Assembly: GCA_948543815.1 (NCBI GenBank)
Contig: CAOVHW010000007.1
Coordinates: 1 to 53,273 of the forward strand
Direction of reading: 5' to 3'
DNA length: 53,273 nt
Origin: an uncultured Eubacteriales bacterium
GTDB taxonomy: Bacteria > Bacillota > Clostridia > Lachnospirales > CAMVHY01
Shown: positions 8,310 to 17,981 of the stretch, in pieces
Position numbering within the stretch: the first letter of the stretch is position 1
Layout of the letters: every line of letters begins with the position of its first letter
Made by a program: the position numbers and the translations under genes
The notes under the pieces: model-generated
What the model saw: the letters and a program-made list of their open reading frames with translations, nothing else
Database searches by the model: none
What the model was told of the DNA's origin: nothing

Positions 8310-10316
8310 ATGTTTGCAAACGTAATTATTTTAGCGGCGAATAAAAATATTGATCGTGAATATTCCTATCGCATACCGCAATCTTTTTCGGAAAAAATAA
8401 AAATTGGTACGAAAATTCTTGTACCATTCGGCCGTAAAAAAAAATTATCTGAAGCTATTATTATAAATTTGTCCGATAAAATTGATATCGAACCTGAAAA
8501 ATTAAAATCAATTGAAAAAATTGACCCGCAAAATATTTTTGTCAGTCAAAATCATATACAACTCGCTAAATGGATGAGTGAAAAATATTTTTGTACGCTC
8601 GCAGCTTGTTTGAAATTAATGATGCCAAGTAAAAAATCTTTGACAAAATCTTTCGCACTAAATAATTCGTATGAGTCAATAAAATCTGACGTAAAAAATT
8701 TAACGTCCGAACAATTAACCGCAATTAAATTTATCGAAAATAAAATTTCACAAAAAGATTTACGTCCAATTTTATTGCATGGCGTAACTGGTAGCGGTAA
8801 AACCGAAGTTTATTTCAATATCATCCAAAAAATTATTGACGATGGCAAACAAGCGATTGTTTTGCTCCCGGAAATTGCATTGACGACTCAAATGGTAAAT
8901 TTATTTTACGAACGTTTTGGCGATAAGGTCGGTATTACTCATAGTAAATTAACGGAACGCGAAAAATTTATTCAATGGCAAAATGCTGCACAAAATAAAA
9001 TTTCAATTATGCTCGGGCCGCGCTCAGCAATTTTTACGCCATTTGAAAATCTTGGTTTGATAATAATGGATGAGGAGCACGAGGCTTCTTATCAATCCGA
9101 AACAACTCCTAAATATAATACGCGTGAGATAGCCGAAAAAATATGTGAGTTTACTGGCGCAAATTTAATTTTGGGTTCGGCAACACCTTCCGTCGAAACT
9201 TATTTTCGTGTGCAAAATCATCAAATTAATTTGATAGAAATGCCAACGCGTGTAAATAAAAAAGTTCCGAAGATAAAAATTGTTGACATGCGAAAGGAAC
9301 TTGCTGATGGAAATGTAAATATTTTTAGTCGCGAATTAATTTTTGAAATGCAAAATACTTTTGATAGAAATGAACAAGTTATTTTGTTCTTAAATCGTCG
9401 TGGCCATTCTTCATTTATTTCATGTAGAAATTGCGGTTTTGTTTTGAAATGCAATATGTGTGATGTAAATTATACTTTTCATAGCGCTGAAAATTCTTTG
9501 ATTTGTCATTATTGTGGGCAAAAATCTGCGCTACCTAAAATTTGTCCTGAATGTGGCTCAAAATATATAAAATTATTTGGTGTTGGAACGCAAAAAATTG
9601 AAAATGAAATTAAAAAAATTTTCCCTGACAAAAATATTTTACGGATGGATTCGGATACAACTTCAAAAAAAAGTGATTACGAACGAATTTTGAAATCATT
9701 TGCGACAAAGAAAACTGATATTTTAATTGGAACGCAAATAATCGCAAAAGGTTTGAACTTTCCGAATTTATCGCTTGTTGGAATAATTTGCGCTGATATC
9801 TCACTCAATATCGGTGATTTTCATTGCAGTGAATCAACTTTTCAATTGCTTTCACAAGTTTCGGGACGTGCCGGTCGTGCTCAAACAAATGCACTGTCAA
9901 TTATTCAAACTTATAATCCTGAACATTATAGTATTTTGTGTGCGAAAGACGGTGATTACAAAAAATTTTACGACCAGGAAATAATGTTTCGTCAGCAAAT
10001 GAATTATCCACCATTCGCAAATATTTTTTGTATATTAATGACGTCGCCCGATAAAAATTTATTGGATGAAAAAATTTTTATGCTTAAAAAAGTTTTGATG
10101 CGCTGCAATAAAAATAATCAGTTCCAAATTTTAGGTCCCGCTCCCGCCGCTATCTCAAAAATAAAAAATAATTATCGTCAGAAAATTTTGATTAAGCATG
10201 AAAATGAAACTAAGCTCAAAAATTTCGCTTTGTTTTGTATAAATTTACTTGCGTCAAAAAATTTACTCAATGGCGTAAAGCTTAATTTGACAATGAATCC
10301 GAATTTTATGGTATAA
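8310..10316 (+). CDS. priA: Primosomal replication restart helicase PriA
   Basis: 3'-5' helicase that reloads the replisome at collapsed forks. The 668 residues are shorter than the roughly 800 of Bacillus PriA. Visible are the N-terminal DNA-binding domain, Walker A GVTGSGKTEV at about 158, the DEEH box at 254-257, and eight cysteines in CxxC pairs between about 372 and 417 that form the PriA-type zinc insertion. The motif SGRAGRA follows. It heads priA-def-fmt-peptidase, a common Firmicutes order, and is divergent from the SpoIIQ-like gene. Confidence 0.97.
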   Translation: MFANVIILAANKNIDREYSYRIPQSFSEKIKIGTKILVPFGRKKKLSEAIIINLSDKIDIEPEKLKSIEKIDPQNIFVSQNHIQLAKWMSEKYFCTLAACLKLMMPSKKSLTKSFALNNSYESIKSDVKNLTSEQLTAIKFIENKISQKDLRPILLHGVTGSGKTEVYFNIIQKIIDDGKQAIVLLPEIALTTQMVNLFYERFGDKVGITHSKLTEREKFIQWQNAAQNKISIMLGPRSAIFTPFENLGLIIMDEEHEASYQSETTPKYNTREIAEKICEFTGANLILGSATPSVETYFRVQNHQINLIEMPTRVNKKVPKIKIVDMRKELADGNVNIFSRELIFEMQNTFDRNEQVILFLNRRGHSSFISCRNCGFVLKCNMCDVNYTFHSAENSLICHYCGQKSALPKICPECGSKYIKLFGVGTQKIENEIKKIFPDKNILRMDSDTTSKKSDYERILKSFATKKTDILIGTQIIAKGLNFPNLSLVGIICADISLNIGDFHCSESTFQLLSQVSGRAGRAQTNALSIIQTYNPEHYSILCAKDGDYKKFYDQEIMFRQQMNYPPFANIFCILMTSPDKNLLDEKIFMLKKVLMRCNKNNQFQILGPAPAAISKIKNNYRQKILIKHENETKLKNFALFCINLLASKNLLNGVKLNLTMNPNFMV

Positions 10317-10345
10317 TATCATCATAACTAAAAGAGGTGAATGTC

Positions 10346-10807
10346 ATGGCAATACGTAATATTCGTACTGAAGATGATCCGCTCCTCCGAAAATTATCCC
10401 GCGATGTTACAAAAATAAATAAGTATATCGAAATTTTGCTCGATGATATGCGTGAAACTTTAGACAGCAGAAATGGTATTGGAATCGCCGCGCCACAAGT
10501 CGGTGTCCTCAAAAAAGTTATTATCGCTGTCGATAATGATGATAATAAAATCGAAATTATTAATCCTCAAATCCTTGAAAAATCTGGCTCTCAAAAATTA
10601 AAAGAAGGTTGCTTATCCGTACGTAATGTAAATGGCGTCGTTGAACGTCCTGAGTTTGTTAAAGTTAAAGGTCTCGACCGTAATGGCAACGAAATTATTA
10701 TTGAGGGATATGAGCGTCTGGCCAGAGTTTTGGACCACGAAATCGATCACCTGAATGGTATTTTATTTACCGATAAAATTATTGAAGGCGAGTATGAAGA
10801 GGAGTAA
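10346..10807 (+). CDS. def: Peptide deformylase
   Basis: Removes the formyl group from nascent N-terminal methionine. The ATG at 10346 is preferred over an in-frame GTG at 10337 because that GTG lies inside the ribosome site AGAGGTGA. The product has 153 residues. The three family motifs are GIGIAAPQ from residue 44, EGCLS from 87 with the metal-binding Cys89, and HEIDH at 131-135. It is placed before fmt, the enzyme that adds the formyl group. Confidence 0.97.
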   Translation: MAIRNIRTEDDPLLRKLSRDVTKINKYIEILLDDMRETLDSRNGIGIAAPQVGVLKKVIIAVDNDDNKIEIINPQILEKSGSQKLKEGCLSVRNVNGVVERPEFVKVKGLDRNGNEIIIEGYERLARVLDHEIDHLNGILFTDKIIEGEYEEE

Positions 10808-10812
10808 ATAAC

Positions 10813-11736
10813 ATGAAAATAATTTTTATGGGTACGCCTGACTTCGCTTTAACTATTTTGCAAAAATTATATGATGAGAAATATGAAATCGCGGCAGTCG
10901 TAACGCAAACCGATAAACCTAAAGGTCGCGGTCATAAAATACAATTTTCACCCGTTAAAAATTTTGCACTCGAACATAATTTACCATTGCTACAGCCAAA
11001 AACTTTAAAAGATGAAAATTTAGTTGCACAGTTAAAATCTTTTGGTGCAGATTTATTTATTGTTGCGGCGTACGGGAAAATTATTCCCGAAAATATTTTG
11101 CAATTGCCAAAATATTTTTCGATAAATGTTCATGCATCGTTGCTCCCAAAATATCGTGGTGCAGCGCCGATTCAACATGCTATCGCCAATGGAGAAACAG
11201 TTAGCGGTGTAACTATAATGAAAATGGATAAAGGTATGGACACGGGCGATATTATTTTGCAAAAAAAATGCGACATATTTGCCGATGATACATACCAGAC
11301 TTTGTATGAGAAACTTTCATTGCTTGGAAGTGAAGCTTTATTTGAAACGTTAAATCAATTTGATAGCATTGAGTTCAAAAAGCAAGACGATTCATTGGCA
11401 TCTTATGCGCCACTGATAACAAAAAATTTTTGTCATATTGATTGGAATAAAACTTCGCTTGAAATTATGAATTTGATTCGTGCGCTTAAACCAAATCCCG
11501 GTGCATATACTTTATATGAAAATAAAATTTTTAAAGTGTGGCAGCTTACCGATTATCCAGTGTATGGTACGGAAGAATGCGGAAAGATTATTGCTGTCAA
11601 CAATGATGGTATTGCGGTAAAAACATTTGACGGTGCGCTGCTTATTACACAATTACAAGAACAAGGTCGAAAAATTATGTCAGCCACCGATTATTTAAAA
11701 GGCCACACGATTAAAACAAATGTATTTTTGAATTAA
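10813..11736 (+). CDS. fmt: Methionyl-tRNA formyltransferase
   Basis: Transfers formyl from 10-formyl-THF to initiator Met-tRNA. It has 307 residues with N-terminal MKIIFMGTPDFA and the catalytic region INVHASLLPKYRG (about 105-117), containing the conserved Asn, His and SLLP loop. A C-terminal OB-like domain follows. It starts five bases after def. Confidence 0.97.
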   Translation: MKIIFMGTPDFALTILQKLYDEKYEIAAVVTQTDKPKGRGHKIQFSPVKNFALEHNLPLLQPKTLKDENLVAQLKSFGADLFIVAAYGKIIPENILQLPKYFSINVHASLLPKYRGAAPIQHAIANGETVSGVTIMKMDKGMDTGDIILQKKCDIFADDTYQTLYEKLSLLGSEALFETLNQFDSIEFKKQDDSLASYAPLITKNFCHIDWNKTSLEIMNLIRALKPNPGAYTLYENKIFKVWQLTDYPVYGTEECGKIIAVNNDGIAVKTFDGALLITQLQEQGRKIMSATDYLKGHTIKTNVFLN

Positions 11737-11752
11737 AAGAGGAGTGATGTAA

Positions 11753-12439
11753 ATGCCTTTTTACGGTTATGATCCGACAATGATTTTTTTGTTACCAGCA
11801 TTAATTTTAGCTTTGTATGCAGAATTTAAAGTCAACAGCAATTTCAAAAAATATAGTGCAATTAATAATAAGCATGGATATACGGGCGCGGATGTTGCAA
11901 AGCAATTGTTAATGTTGTCAGGAATAAACGATGTTACCGTACAAATGATAAATGGGAATTTGACGGACAATTATAATCCTAAAGACAAAACGTTAAACTT
12001 ATCACAAAGCGTTTACGCCGGTACATCATTGTCTGCGGTTGGCGTTGCTGCACATGAAACTGGTCATGCAATTCAACATCAAAATGAATATTTTCCGCTA
12101 GTTTTAAGAAGTTCGGTTGTTCCGCTTGTAAATTTCAGTTCAAAATTATCTATTCCCCTTATTTTCATCGGCTTATTATTTTCTGGACGTTTACTTGATT
12201 TTGGAATAATTTTGTTTGGAATTGTTGTCATATTTCAGCTTATGACATTACCAGTTGAATTTAATGCATCGAAACGCGCAGTGAAATTGTTATCTGAAAA
12301 TAATTTTTTAGATGAAACAGAAATTCCTGCAGTAAAAAAAGTTTTGAGTGCTGCCGCTTTAACTTATGTTGCAGCTGCTGTTTCAGCAATAGCAAACTTA
12401 ATTCGCTATATTGTAATTGCACAGAATCGAAAGAATTAA
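11753..12439 (+). CDS. Membrane zinc metallopeptidase, YugP family
   Basis: 228 residues with an N-terminal membrane helix, the zinc motif HETGHAIQH at 101-109 and further membrane helices at about 120-165 and 195-222. This matches the uncharacterised neutral zinc metallopeptidases (YugP type) that often follow fmt in Firmicutes. The RBS is AGAGGAGTGATG. Its substrate is unknown. It is the last gene of the operon, followed by a terminator. Confidence 0.9.
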   Translation: MPFYGYDPTMIFLLPALILALYAEFKVNSNFKKYSAINNKHGYTGADVAKQLLMLSGINDVTVQMINGNLTDNYNPKDKTLNLSQSVYAGTSLSAVGVAAHETGHAIQHQNEYFPLVLRSSVVPLVNFSSKLSIPLIFIGLLFSGRLLDFGIILFGIVVIFQLMTLPVEFNASKRAVKLLSENNFLDETEIPAVKKVLSAAALTYVAAAVSAIANLIRYIVIAQNRKN

Positions 12440-12444
12440 AAAAT

Positions 12445-12482
12445 AAAACCCTTTACATTTTTGGTAAAGGGTTATTTTATTT
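12445..12482. terminator. Bidirectional terminator between convergent genes
   Basis: AACCCTTTAC (12447-12456), loop ATTTTTG, GTAAAGGGTT (12464-12473). A-rich sequence precedes it and T-rich sequence follows it. It serves the metallopeptidase gene and the converging 317-aa gene. Confidence 0.85.
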
Positions 12483-12484
12483 AT

Positions 12485-13438
12485 TTAAAAATAAATTGGC
12501 ATTAACCAATATCCGTAATCATTTTTCATTGCTTTTTTATCTTGGCAGCTTTTAAATTGAACGAAGCCAAGCTTACTCATTAATGTTTTATATTCAGGTT
12601 GATATGTATCTGGCAAGCCTAAAATATATTCACTGTTTGAAATATTTTTTCCGAGCAGCATATGTTTATTTTTACAATAAGCTGAGAAAATGAAAGGGTG
12701 ATTTATCAAGGTCCAAGAATCTATTGGCAGACATGAAAGTTCTTTTAATGCAAGCCGCACCCATTTTATTTCTTTTTTTTGATTTTGGAATGGTGACATT
12801 GGAGTATTATGTTGAAAGATATATTCCAATTCATCATTTTTTTTCGTATCTAAATTTTGGATTTCATCCTCACTCATAAATTTATAATTTTCCAGCGCTT
12901 TTAATTCTTTATTAATTTTACCGGCAATTTCTTTAAAAGTTTCATTGGTAGTATTTATTTTTGTTTCTTCTTCATTTGTTTTTACTTCAATTTCATTTAT
13001 TTCATTAGTCTCATTTATTTTTTTATTTTCATTTTCATTAATTTTTGATTTAAAATTGTTTTGCCATTCAATTTTTTGATTTTTATATCCTTCCATTACA
13101 ATTTCGTTTTTTTTATCTGCCAGCGTAAAAGCGATTACGTTTATGTCATTGATATTTATGCCGGTGTTTAAAATATTTTCAGCATCGAAATCAAAATTTA
13201 ATTCTGCATAGCCACGCATATCAACTTTTAGTTCGCCAATTTTTACATCATTTTTATTTGCATTTATCAAATAAATGTCGTAAAGATTTGGCTTAAGATT
13301 TTGTACCCAGATATAAATTTTTCCATTGTTAGCACGTGTTTCGATTTTGCAGCGACCGATAGCTTCTTTCCCATTTATTGTGCAATGCGTATTGCACGCA
13401 ATTAAGTTTATAAAATATCGATTGTATTGGTTAGGCAT
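12485..13438 (-). CDS. Unknown 317-aa two-domain protein
   Basis: I cannot name the family. Residues 1-125 look like a compact beta domain with alternating hydrophobic residues and a GKEAIGRC motif. Residues 130-190 are a low-complexity Glu/Asn/Lys/Thr linker of NE/TN repeats. The C-terminal 100 residues contain KHMLLGK, YILGLPDTYQPEY and a GYWLMPI ending, a pattern I loosely associate with uncharacterised proteins of spore-formers. There is no signal peptide. The ATG follows TTGGAGGAG at good spacing. It is a single-gene unit with the terminator at 12,445. Confidence 0.75.
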   Translation of the reverse strand: MPNQYNRYFINLIACNTHCTINGKEAIGRCKIETRANNGKIYIWVQNLKPNLYDIYLINANKNDVKIGELKVDMRGYAELNFDFDAENILNTGININDINVIAFTLADKKNEIVMEGYKNQKIEWQNNFKSKINENENKKINETNEINEIEVKTNEEETKINTTNETFKEIAGKINKELKALENYKFMSEDEIQNLDTKKNDELEYIFQHNTPMSPFQNQKKEIKWVRLALKELSCLPIDSWTLINHPFIFSAYCKNKHMLLGKNISNSEYILGLPDTYQPEYKTLMSKLGFVQFKSCQDKKAMKNDYGYWLMPIYF

Positions 13439-13507
13439 GGTTACTCCTCCAATTTTTTATTTCACATAAATATATTCATAAACGTTTTGAAAAATGCTAA
13501 AACAAGT

Positions 13508-13547
13508 TAAAAAAAATTGCTCAAACTTTGATGAGTTAAGCAACTTT
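13508..13547 (-). terminator. Terminator of the amino-acid ABC operon
   Basis: On the minus strand TTGCT pairs with AGCAA around an inner AACT/AGTT helix, and a run of eight T follows. It stands 20 bases after the ATPase gene. Confidence 0.6.
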
Positions 13548-13566
13548 TGTTTACAAATAAATTTTT

Positions 13567-14286
13567 TTATTGTAATACTTTTGACAAAAAAGATTTTGTA
13601 CGTAAATTTTGTGGATTCATAAAAATTTGTTCGGGAGTTCCAGATTCTAAAATCTTTCCACTATCCATAAACAATATACGATTGGCTACGTCGCGTGCAA
13701 ATCGCATTTCATGTGTGACTAAAACCATTGTCATTCCATTCTGAGCCAGTTCTTTCATAACGGCCAAAACTTCTCCAACCATTTCTGGATCCAGCGCCGA
13801 AGTTGGTTCGTCAAAAAGCATTACCTTTGGTTTCATCGCTAATGCACGGACAATTGCAATGCGTTGTTTTTGGCCGCCAGAAAGTTGATTTGGATAAGCT
13901 GATGATTTATTTTCAAGACCGACGCGCTGTAAAAGTTGCATTGCATTTTCTTGTGCTTCATCTTTTTTCATTAGGCCAAGTTTTATTGGCGCTAGTGTCA
14001 AGTTTTGCATAACATTTAAATGCGGAAACAAATTAAAATGCTGAAAAACCATGCCCATTTGCGCACGTATTTTATTTACGTTAGCATCAGTGATAATTTT
14101 ACCGTCAAAAATAATTTTACCGGACGTTGGAATTTCTAACATATTTAAACAACGTAAAAATGTTGATTTGCCAGAGCCAGATGGACCAATTATGACAACT
14201 TTTTCACCGAGTGCAATATGTTCGTTAATGTCTCCGAGTACGACGTGGTTGCCAAAAGTTTTATGTAAATGCTCAATTGTAATCAT
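13567..14286 (-). CDS. Polar amino-acid ABC transporter ATPase (GlnQ type)
   Basis: 239 residues. Walker A GPSGSGKST is at 34-42, the signature LSGGQKQR near 133, and Walker B VMLFDEPTSALDPE near 155. The TSALDPE sequence after Walker B is typical of the polar amino-acid (PAAT) branch. It overlaps the upstream permease by 14 bases and so is translationally coupled. Glutamine, cystine or a basic amino acid are all possible substrates. Confidence 0.95.
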   Translation of the reverse strand: MITIEHLHKTFGNHVVLGDINEHIALGEKVVIIGPSGSGKSTFLRCLNMLEIPTSGKIIFDGKIITDANVNKIRAQMGMVFQHFNLFPHLNVMQNLTLAPIKLGLMKKDEAQENAMQLLQRVGLENKSSAYPNQLSGGQKQRIAIVRALAMKPKVMLFDEPTSALDPEMVGEVLAVMKELAQNGMTMVLVTHEMRFARDVANRILFMDSGKILESGTPEQIFMNPQNLRTKSFLSKVLQ

Positions 14287-14974
14287 TTGTACGCAGCCTC
14301 CTTTCCAAAATTTTTATGAAGCTGCTGATAATCAAAACTAATATCAAATAAATTATTGCTACGGCAAATAACGGTAAAAATGCGTCAAAAGTTGCGCCAC
14401 GAATTATATCGCCGCCGCGTGTCAATTCATTTAAACCTATGTAACCACAAATTGATGTTTCCTTTAACAATGCAATAAATTCATTTACCAATGATGGCAA
14501 CACATTTTTAAATGCTTGTGGCAAAATGATATTCTTCATGGTCGCGATATAATTCAGCCCTAAGCTTCGTCCCGCTTCCATTTGCCCTTTGTCTATCGAC
14601 ATAATGCCGCCACGAAATATTTCTGCAACATACGCGCCAGAATTTATCCCAAAAGTAAATATCGCAACTATTGTTTTCGAGCGAAAACTTGCCAAGATTA
14701 TGAAATACATAATTAATAACTGAACCAAAATTGGTGTGCCACGAATGATTGTAATATATAATTGACAAATTGCGTTTGCTATTTTCAACCAAAGTTTGTT
14801 TTTATTTTGTTGGTCGTGAGCGCAACGAATAATAGCGACTAACATTCCAATCAATACGCCAATGATGAGTGAAAAAATTGTCACTGATAATGTAATTTTT
14901 AATCCGTCCGTAATATATTGCCAACGATTGTTTACAATAAAATCTTGTATGAATTTCCTTTTTAGTCCTTCCAT
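14273..14974 (-). CDS. Polar amino-acid ABC transporter permease
   Basis: 233 residues with about five membrane helices. The HisM/GlnP-type signature is visible from YITIIRGTPILVQL to AYVAEIFRGGI. The EAA loop EAGRSLGLNYIATMKNIILPQAFKN docks on the ATPase and is nearly perfectly conserved. It lies between the binding-protein and ATPase genes. Confidence 0.95.
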   Translation of the reverse strand: MEGLKRKFIQDFIVNNRWQYITDGLKITLSVTIFSLIIGVLIGMLVAIIRCAHDQQNKNKLWLKIANAICQLYITIIRGTPILVQLLIMYFIILASFRSKTIVAIFTFGINSGAYVAEIFRGGIMSIDKGQMEAGRSLGLNYIATMKNIILPQAFKNVLPSLVNEFIALLKETSICGYIGLNELTRGGDIIRGATFDAFLPLFAVAIIYLILVLIISSFIKILERRLRTNDYN

Positions 14975-14995
14975 TTTAAATTTGCTCCTTCATTT

Positions 14996-15754
14996 TCAAT
15001 CAGTAAGAATATAATTGTCAACAATTTTTTTCAGTGTACCGTCTGCGTTTAATTCTGCAAGTGCATTATTAATTTTTTCAAGCAATTCTGTATTTTCTTT
15101 CGCAATACATATTGCATATTTTTCTACGGCATAATTGGTATCTAAAATTTTTAAATTTTTATTTGCGGTAACAAAATTTTTAGCGGGCTCATTGTCAATT
15201 ATAACTGCATCTATTTTTCCAGATGTCAAAGCGATAATTGCATCATTGCCGTTGTTGTATTGATTAACATAATTTTTTCCGTAATCTTTGACGGCTAAAA
15301 TATCAGCGGTTGTGTTAAGTTGTACGCCAATCATTTTTTTTTGTAAGTCCTCTAATTTTTTAATATTGCTATCAGATTTTACAATAACAGATTGTACGGC
15401 AGTGGCATAAGTGTCAGAGAAGTTTATATTTTGTAAGCGGTCATCGATTACTGTTATGCCTGCTAAACCTATATCGGCTTTGCCAGTTGAAACGGAAGTG
15501 ATAACTGAATCAAATTCCATGTCTTCAACTTTTAATTGTTGTCCTAATTTTTTTGCGATAGCTTCTGCAATATCGACATCGATTCCAACAATTTTATTTC
15601 CGTCATAATATTCATACGGTGGGAAATAAGCATTGGTAGCCATGATTAATACGTCGTTAGGATTTTCAAAAGTAAAATCGGTAGGATTTTCAGGTGAGAA
15701 ACTACAAGAAGTTAATGCAACCAAACATAAAATCAAAACAAAAAATTTTTTCAT
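14996..15754 (-). CDS. Amino-acid-binding lipoprotein of the ABC transporter
   Basis: 252 residues, family 3 solute-binding protein. The lipobox is Leu14-Thr15-Ser16-Cys17. The mature part begins with YFPPYEYYDGNKIVGID, the ligand-binding start of cystine and glutamine binders, and has DIGLAGITVIDDR at the hinge. It is first in the three-gene operon with an AAGGAG site. Ligand identity cannot be read from the sequence. Confidence 0.95.
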   Translation of the reverse strand: MKKFFVLILCLVALTSCSFSPENPTDFTFENPNDVLIMATNAYFPPYEYYDGNKIVGIDVDIAEAIAKKLGQQLKVEDMEFDSVITSVSTGKADIGLAGITVIDDRLQNINFSDTYATAVQSVIVKSDSNIKKLEDLQKKMIGVQLNTTADILAVKDYGKNYVNQYNNGNDAIIALTSGKIDAVIIDNEPAKNFVTANKNLKILDTNYAVEKYAICIAKENTELLEKINNALAELNADGTLKKIVDNYILTD

Positions 15755-15864
15755 ATTTTAACAACTCCTTTTTAAATAGTTATAATCGATTATTTTAGCA
15801 GATGCAAATATTAATTATGAAAGTAAGTGCCTTTAACGAGTTGTAAGAGTCACTCTCTTGTGAA

Positions 15865-15893
15865 TTGACAAAAATTATGATTGGTAGTAAAAT
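15865..15893 (+). promoter_or_regulatory. Promoter of the polysaccharide operon
   Basis: TTGACA (15865-15870), a 17-base spacer and TAAAAT (15888-15893) stand about 30 bases before the ribosome site AAAGGAG. An in-frame TTG inside this -35 box could be misread as a gene start. Confidence 0.7.
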
Positions 15894-15924
15894 TCAAACC
15901 ATAATTCGGAAAAGGAGAATTATA

Positions 15925-17007
15925 TTGAAAATTATCCAGGTTATATCCGATTCGAATATAGGTGGCGCTGGTAAAGTTGTTTTGAATATGCTAAATTGCT
16001 TTGACCGCGAAAAAATAAATTGTAAAGTTATAATACCAACCGGTGGCAAATTAAAACCATTCATTGAAAAATTAAATTATGAAATTATTGAAGTTGATAA
16101 TCTTGGTGAGACTTCACTTGAATCAAAATTGATAAAAACTTTTGTCAAAATATTTAAAGATGAAAAGCCTGACATTGTTCATACGCATGCGAGCTTGTCA
16201 GCACGTATTGCTGCGAAAAAATTAAAAATAAAAACTGTTTATACGCGGCATTGGCTCGGCGGCGAAAATACAAATATTTTTGCCAAGATGATTAATAATT
16301 ATTTTTGTGATGCGACAATTGCTGTTTCACAGTCTGCTGCTTCGTCATTGATTGCGACGGGAATTTCTGAAAAAAAAATACATGTTGTTCATAATGGAAT
16401 TGCGCCGTTGAAAAAATATTTGGATATTGAAAAAAGAATTTTACGTAATAAATATGAACTTGATGATGAATTTGTTTTTGGGACAATTGTGCGCTTGGAA
16501 AAAGTTAAGGGCCTAAAATATTTTATTGATGCTGCAAATATTTTTTTGAACTATGAGCAAAACGTGAAATTTTTAATTTTCGGCGAAGGTTCATTGCGCA
16601 ATAAACTTGAAAATTATGTTCATGAAATTGGCCGTGATAAAAAAATAATTTTTCTAGGTTTTGCTGAAAATACGGAAGAAATTTTAAATTTGTTTGATGT
16701 TTTTGTTTTGCCGTCACTTCAAGAAGCTTTGTCATTAGTATTGTTGGAAGCAATGAGTGTTGGATGTTGTTGTATTGCAACAAATTGTGGCGGTCCAGCT
16801 GAAATTATTACGGATAATGAAAATGGAGTTCTTATTCCAATTAAAGATGCCGGCGCAATTTTTAATATAATGAAATTTTTGTATGAGAATGATGACATAC
16901 GTGAAAAATTTTCACAAAATGCTTATGATACAGTTCGTAAAAATTTTTCCGCACAGGCAATGACAGATGAAATTGTCAAAATTTATGAAGGGCTGGTAAA
17001 AAAATAA
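15925..17007 (+). CDS. GT4-family glycosyltransferase
   Basis: Retaining glycosyltransferase with a GT-B fold, probably cytosolic. I start it at the TTG at 15925. AAAGGAG lies eight bases upstream, and the product then begins KIIQVISDSNIGGAG, the canonical first strand. A longer frame would start within the promoter. It has 360 residues. The second domain carries GTIVRLEKVKGL and the EX7E motif EALSLVLLE near 280. It is first in the envelope operon. The donor and acceptor are unknown. Confidence 0.92.
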   Translation: MKIIQVISDSNIGGAGKVVLNMLNCFDREKINCKVIIPTGGKLKPFIEKLNYEIIEVDNLGETSLESKLIKTFVKIFKDEKPDIVHTHASLSARIAAKKLKIKTVYTRHWLGGENTNIFAKMINNYFCDATIAVSQSAASSLIATGISEKKIHVVHNGIAPLKKYLDIEKRILRNKYELDDEFVFGTIVRLEKVKGLKYFIDAANIFLNYEQNVKFLIFGEGSLRNKLENYVHEIGRDKKIIFLGFAENTEEILNLFDVFVLPSLQEALSLVLLEAMSVGCCCIATNCGGPAEIITDNENGVLIPIKDAGAIFNIMKFLYENDDIREKFSQNAYDTVRKNFSAQAMTDEIVKIYEGLVKK

Positions 17008-17480
17008 TGTCAGACAAAAAATTTAAATTCAATGCCTTTGACGCCATTATCATTTTAATTTTTATTCTTATTTTGAGTGCAATTGGAATAAAAATTTATG
17101 AAAAATCCAACCAATCCGTTAATGACACACACAAATTTTCTTTTACAATTGAGGCTAAAAATCTTGATCAAAATTTTAAAGATAAAATTTCTGTTGGCGA
17201 TAAAATTCGTGATTCTGTTCATGGATTTTTTTATGGGTGCGTTTCAAATTTAAAAGTTAAGCCCGCACAAAAAATTGTTGAAAATAATATAAATGGAACT
17301 TATATTTTGACCGATATACCACAAAAAAATGATTTAGAAATTACGGTTGAGTGTAAAGCAAATGTGACCGACGATGCTATAACTGTTGACGGACATCCTA
17401 TTCGGATTGGTAAATTAATGTCACTGAAGTCAAAAGGTTACGTCGTTTATGGTTATATAATTGATATGGAAGTGGAGTGA
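17007..17480 (+). CDS. Membrane-anchored DUF4330-like protein, first of a pair
   Basis: 157 residues: a short cytosolic start KFNAFDAIIILIF, one membrane helix (about 10-30), and an extracytoplasmic beta-rich domain. It begins in the last base of the preceding glycosyltransferase stop codon. Domain order and length resemble its downstream neighbour, which is a clearer DUF4330 member, so the two are probably ancient paralogues. The role is unknown. The operon suggests polysaccharide assembly or export. Confidence 0.75.
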   Translation: MSDKKFKFNAFDAIIILIFILILSAIGIKIYEKSNQSVNDTHKFSFTIEAKNLDQNFKDKISVGDKIRDSVHGFFYGCVSNLKVKPAQKIVENNINGTYILTDIPQKNDLEITVECKANVTDDAITVDGHPIRIGKLMSLKSKGYVVYGYIIDMEVE

Positions 17481-17487
17481 AATAATT

Positions 17488-17979
17488 TTGACAAAAATTA
17501 TTGATGAAAACGGTTGTATTTTTGGTAAATTAAATCTGATTGACTTTTTTGCTTTGATAATTTTGTTGCTCGTTATTGCTGGTACAATTTATAAATTTAA
17601 TTCACGTTTTACAAATATTAATGGTGGCGCAAAAATTATTGAATATCAAATAAAAATTCAGGATGTAAAAAAATCGTCTGCAAAATTTTATACAAATGGT
17701 TTAAAAATTTCTGACTCAAAAACGGGAAATTATTTGGGTACGATAAATAAAGTTGACGTAAGTGATTATTTCGACTATGTGCCAGACATAAATGGAGTTG
17801 TTCACAAAGCGCAAAAACCTGATAAAATTGAGATACTTTTGAATGTAAAAACTAATGCCATTGAGACCGAACAAGCTTATTTGGTTGGTGGAACTTATGA
17901 ATTAAAAGCTGGTGCCGACATTTATATCGCAACTAAATATGCCGATGTTATCGGGACTGTTGAAAAAATAGGTGATTAA
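17488..17979 (+). CDS. DUF4330 family membrane-anchored protein
   Basis: The start is the TTG at 17488: GGAG stands ten bases upstream and the product then opens with (M)TKIIDENGCIFGKLNLIDF, the usual DUF4330 beginning. It has 163 residues with one membrane helix (about 20-40) followed by an extracytoplasmic domain ending VIGTVEKIGD. DUF4330 proteins are uncharacterised. Their recurring place beside glycosyltransferases suggests an envelope-polymer role. Confidence 0.82.
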   Translation: MTKIIDENGCIFGKLNLIDFFALIILLLVIAGTIYKFNSRFTNINGGAKIIEYQIKIQDVKKSSAKFYTNGLKISDSKTGNYLGTINKVDVSDYFDYVPDINGVVHKAQKPDKIEILLNVKTNAIETEQAYLVGGTYELKAGADIYIATKYADVIGTVEKIGD

Positions 17980-17981
17980 TC

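Noticed and set aside
15840..15862. Small hairpin AAGAG..CTCTT as a terminator or riboswitch
   Set aside because: The stem is five bases with no T run, and it lies directly before the -35 box of a good promoter.
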